Origin: Vibrio tubiashii ATCC 19109
Lineage (GTDB): Bacteria; Pseudomonadota; Gammaproteobacteria; Enterobacterales; Vibrionaceae
Reading direction: 5' to 3'
DNA length: 64,000 nucleotides
NCBI RefSeq assembly: GCF_000772105.1
Contig: NZ_CP009355.1
Location: 992,001-1,056,000, forward strand
The notes under the pieces were generated by a model, which saw only the letters and a program-made list of their open reading frames with translations, was not told the origin of the DNA and searched no databases. Made by a program: the position numbers and the translations under genes. Positions 62,170 to 64,000 of this stretch are shown in pieces (the first letter of the stretch is position 1; every line of letters starts with the position of its first letter).

Positions 62170-62679
62170 TTGCGACTGGGGAATCGTATATTCATAGAAA
62201 GCCACACCACTGCCACTAGCTGGTTGCTCTATGAAACCTAGCTTCTTGAGTAACTTCGCTGAAGCAACATTAGATTGGTCAACACCGCCTATAAGTTTCA
62301 ACCAAGACTCGGATTTCTCAACTTCATGGATGAAGCCCTGAAGTAATTCACTAGCTAATCCTCGCCCCCAATATTCTTCACCAAGCAAGTAACCGATATG
62401 AGCATACTCGTCCTTTTCTACATAAGCGAACAAGAAACCTACTAGTTCGTGCCCCTCTGTTTCTACTTTAAGTAAGCGGCTCTCCAATAACATTCTCTCA
62501 AGCCATATTCTGGCTTCTTCATAAGAACCAATCCCGTGGAAATATGGGGGAAGATTTTCTACAACTACTGGTGTTAAGATTTTAGGAATTCGCTCTAGCA
62601 AATATGAGTGCTTAGACAAATCAAGCTCTCCAGTAATTTCAACTACTTTCAACCTCTGGCTTTCAAATGACAATGCCAT
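62164..62679 (-). CDS. GNAT family N-acetyltransferase
   Basis: 171 residues: MALSFESQRLKVVEITGEL, HELVGFLFAYVEKDEYAHIGYLLGEEYWGRGLASELLQGFIHEV and LKLIGGVDQSNVASAKLLKKLGFIE. RimJ/RimL-like, with acetyl-CoA loop W-G-R-G-L-A. Strong ribosome-binding site GGGGAGG. Stop codon sits inside the following attC. Substrate unknown. Confidence 0.88.
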   Translation of the reverse strand: MALSFESQRLKVVEITGELDLSKHSYLLERIPKILTPVVVENLPPYFHGIGSYEEARIWLERMLLESRLLKVETEGHELVGFLFAYVEKDEYAHIGYLLGEEYWGRGLASELLQGFIHEVEKSESWLKLIGGVDQSNVASAKLLKKLGFIEQPASGSGVAFYEYTIPQSQP

Positions 62680-62703
62680 GCAACCTCCCCATTTCGTTAA
62701 AAG

Positions 62704-62828
62704 CCATAACGCCCTGCTAATTGACTAGCAAACGCTAAACACTGCACTTAACTTTACTACCGTAAACACTATGTCTAATTAGAAGCAAGATAACCGAGCG
62801 TTGATAGCCCGTCTTTAGCAGTTTCTTA
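62704..62828 (-). repeat. attC site (VCR-like)
   Basis: Minus strand: TAAGAAACTGC at the start overlaps the methyltransferase stop; then TATCAACGCTCGGTTATC, CATAGTGTTTACGG and AGTGCAGTGTTTAGCG, ending CAGGGCGTTATGG. 125 bp, like V. cholerae repeats. Confidence 0.8.
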
Positions 62829-63626
62829 ACTGCACTTTTTCGCAATAACTAAACCATGATTACTACTACCAAGCAATGATGGTTCTCCACAAGTAGAAAG
62901 GTGATACTTCAACCAAGCTTGATACTGCTGCTCGCTAAGTTGGTTGACCTCTTGACCAATGAAACGAACATAACCATCTGTTGCAATGTGATTTTCGACA
63001 CTAAAACCCGAGTGAGCTGCTAGAGATTCAATTTCGGTCGGCTTAGCAAAGTAACCAGTTCTAAAAAATGTGTCTACCTCAGGTGAAGTAACTAAGCCAC
63101 TTTCGTTTAACTCACCTAACACAGTTGGCGAAACTAAATCGTTAGACATTTTTGCTAGCAAACCTGCAACAAAGAAACGGCTGATATAAGCTATCGCAAC
63201 AATCCCATTTGGTTTTAAAACTCGATTAGCTTCTTTGAGCACTGCTTCTCGGTCTGACTTTGATTGTATGTGATAAAGCGGTCCCAAAATTAATACGATA
63301 TCTTGACTGTCACTCTCTATAAAGCTGACGTCTGTTGCATTTGCTTCATGGACAGATAAGCTCAAAGACTGACGTTTTGCATTACTATTAAGTTGTTCCA
63401 CTAATTCAGGAACTAACTCAACCGCTGTCACATTAATGCCTTGTTGAGCATAATGGAGGGAATAACGTCCAGTAGCAGCACCAAACTCAGTTAAATTAAT
63501 TGCTGGATCGATATAAGGCTCCAACACACTCAATGTTGTATCAAACTCAATACGTGTAATATTTTGTGAAAGAAGACGCTTCTCCTCATCAAACTTTGCG
63601 TAGTACTCCATATATTCTTCTTGCAC
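62826..63626 (-). CDS. Class I SAM-dependent methyltransferase
   Basis: 266 residues from GTG 63626, chosen because AGGAGG lies five bases upstream; ATG 63611 is an alternative and the 5' extension to 63707 is unsupported because it enters the attC. SAM motifs: LTEFGAATGRYSLHYAQQG (motif I, GxxxGxY), VTAVELVPELVEQL, VLILGPLYHIQSKSDR and LKEANRVLKPNGIVAIAYI. Methyl acceptor unknown. Cassette gene flanked by attC sites. Confidence 0.87.
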   Translation of the reverse strand: MQEEYMEYYAKFDEEKRLLSQNITRIEFDTTLSVLEPYIDPAINLTEFGAATGRYSLHYAQQGINVTAVELVPELVEQLNSNAKRQSLSLSVHEANATDVSFIESDSQDIVLILGPLYHIQSKSDREAVLKEANRVLKPNGIVAIAYISRFFVAGLLAKMSNDLVSPTVLGELNESGLVTSPEVDTFFRTGYFAKPTEIESLAAHSGFSVENHIATDGYVRFIGQEVNQLSEQQYQAWLKYHLSTCGEPSLLGSSNHGLVIAKKCS

Positions 63627-63682
63627 GACTTCCTCCTGTGCAGCTAACGCCAAATTAAGGGGTGAACAACGCCTCCACCCAA

Positions 63683-63769
63683 ACCTAACGCATTGTGCCA
63701 TAAACACTAAATTTGAAGTAGAAGCAAAAGTGCCAAGCGTTGTGAATCCCTCTTAAATTGATTGTTATA
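63683..63769 (-). repeat. attC site (short Vibrio type)
   Basis: Minus strand: TATAACAATCAATTTAAGAG, GGATTCACAACGCTTGGCAC, TTTTGCTTCTACTTC, AAATTTAGTGTTTATGG, ending ATGCGTTAGGT. The terminal GTTAGGT is a perfect GTTRRRY core. The TTGGCACTTTTG/CAAATTTAGTG centre is typical of Vibrio cassettes. It is the best attC in the window. Confidence 0.9.
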
Positions 63770-63770
63770 G

Positions 63771-64000
63771 CTATTCTAACGACCGCATGTATTCAATTAG
63801 CCGCGATAATAAAAAGAGCACTAATAGTACTCCCATGATAGAGGAGATATTACTTTTCCAATCACACGGCGGTGAGTAATGTCTGTCGTAAATCAAGTCT
63901 CCCTGATGCATTATTTTTGTAACAGTATACTTATCGTCGAACAACTCTGATTCAATGTAATAAACCTCAACATCCCGAAAAGCCAACTTAGCACCTTGGT
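63771..64000 (-). CDS. Hypothetical membrane protein, C-terminal part (runs off right edge)
   Basis: The frame is open from the window edge to TAG at 63771. Visible residues include VEVYYIESELFDDKYTV, TKIMHQGDLIYDRHYSPP, and a C-terminal membrane segment SSIMGVLLVLFLLSRLIEYM. A TTG at 63986 could start it, but the frame continues beyond. No family recognised. It is the cassette gene served by the attC at 63683-63769. Confidence 0.65.
   Translation of the reverse strand, partial: QGAKLAFRDVEVYYIESELFDDKYTVTKIMHQGDLIYDRHYSPPCDWKSNISSIMGVLLVLFLLSRLIEYMRSLE

Noticed and set aside
63627..63707. 5' extension of the methyltransferase gene to 63707
   Set aside because: It would run into the attC and ignores the strong AGGAGG before GTG 63626.

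Overview
The window reads as chromosomal DNA of a Vibrio (Vibrionaceae). The evidence is a luxPQ autoinducer-2 receptor operon, a phaBAPC polyhydroxybutyrate cluster, prtV and thermolabile-haemolysin virulence genes, an nrdDG locus with NrdR and FNR sites, and attC recombination sites of the Vibrio superintegron type at the right end. From memory, several of these genes (luxPQ, HMG-CoA reductase, nrdDG, phaBAPC, prtV, lecithinase) lie on the small chromosome of V. cholerae, so the second chromosome is my guess. Species cannot be fixed from sequence alone.

Layout. 0-5.3 kb: truncated helD, yccS, two small orphan genes and a class I HMG-CoA reductase. 5.3-9 kb: luxPQ on the minus strand. 9-19 kb: an ordinary mosaic (TraF-like barrel, GIY-YIG protein, YceH, TmaR/YeeX, YgjV, HD-GYP protein, OmpA lipoprotein, Dsb-like lipoprotein with FKBP isomerase, Nudix protein, retropepsin-like lipoprotein, aminotransferase). 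18.8-21.9 kb: anaerobic ribonucleotide reductase nrdD-nrdG, split by a 267-bp MITE-like element and preceded by two NrdR-like boxes and a perfect FNR box. 22-31.6 kb: a sulfane-sulfur locus in which a BigR/SqrR-type ArsR repressor heads an operon of two YeeE/YedE half transporters and an RND pump, with a DUF2892 protein and a CoA-disulfide reductase-rhodanese fusion transcribed divergently.

32-38.4 kb is a secreted virulence block: a small secreted protein resembling the PrtV propeptide, the PrtV metalloprotease, a full-length proaerolysin-like toxin on the opposite strand, and a TLH/lecithinase. 38.4-40.3 kb holds an MFS transporter and a YgeA-like racemase. 40.4-44.6 kb is phaBAPC. 45.3-51.4 kb is a VexIJK-like RND system (two adaptors plus permease) with a divergent TetR regulator.

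51.8-64 kb is accessory DNA, almost all minus strand and rich in GNAT acetyltransferases. From about 58.4 kb to the right edge the genes are separated by attC sites, some degenerate, so these are integron cassettes. Their leftward orientation implies that intIA/attI lies beyond the right edge and that this is the distal, older end of the array. The 51.8-58.4 kb part has tight gene spacing and no convincing attC.

The best candidates for new biology are the prtV/propeptide-like/aerolysin/TLH block, where aerolysin sits where V. cholerae carries hlyA, and the persulfide-regulated RND pump operon. No searches were run: family calls rest on recognised motifs and remembered family sequences.
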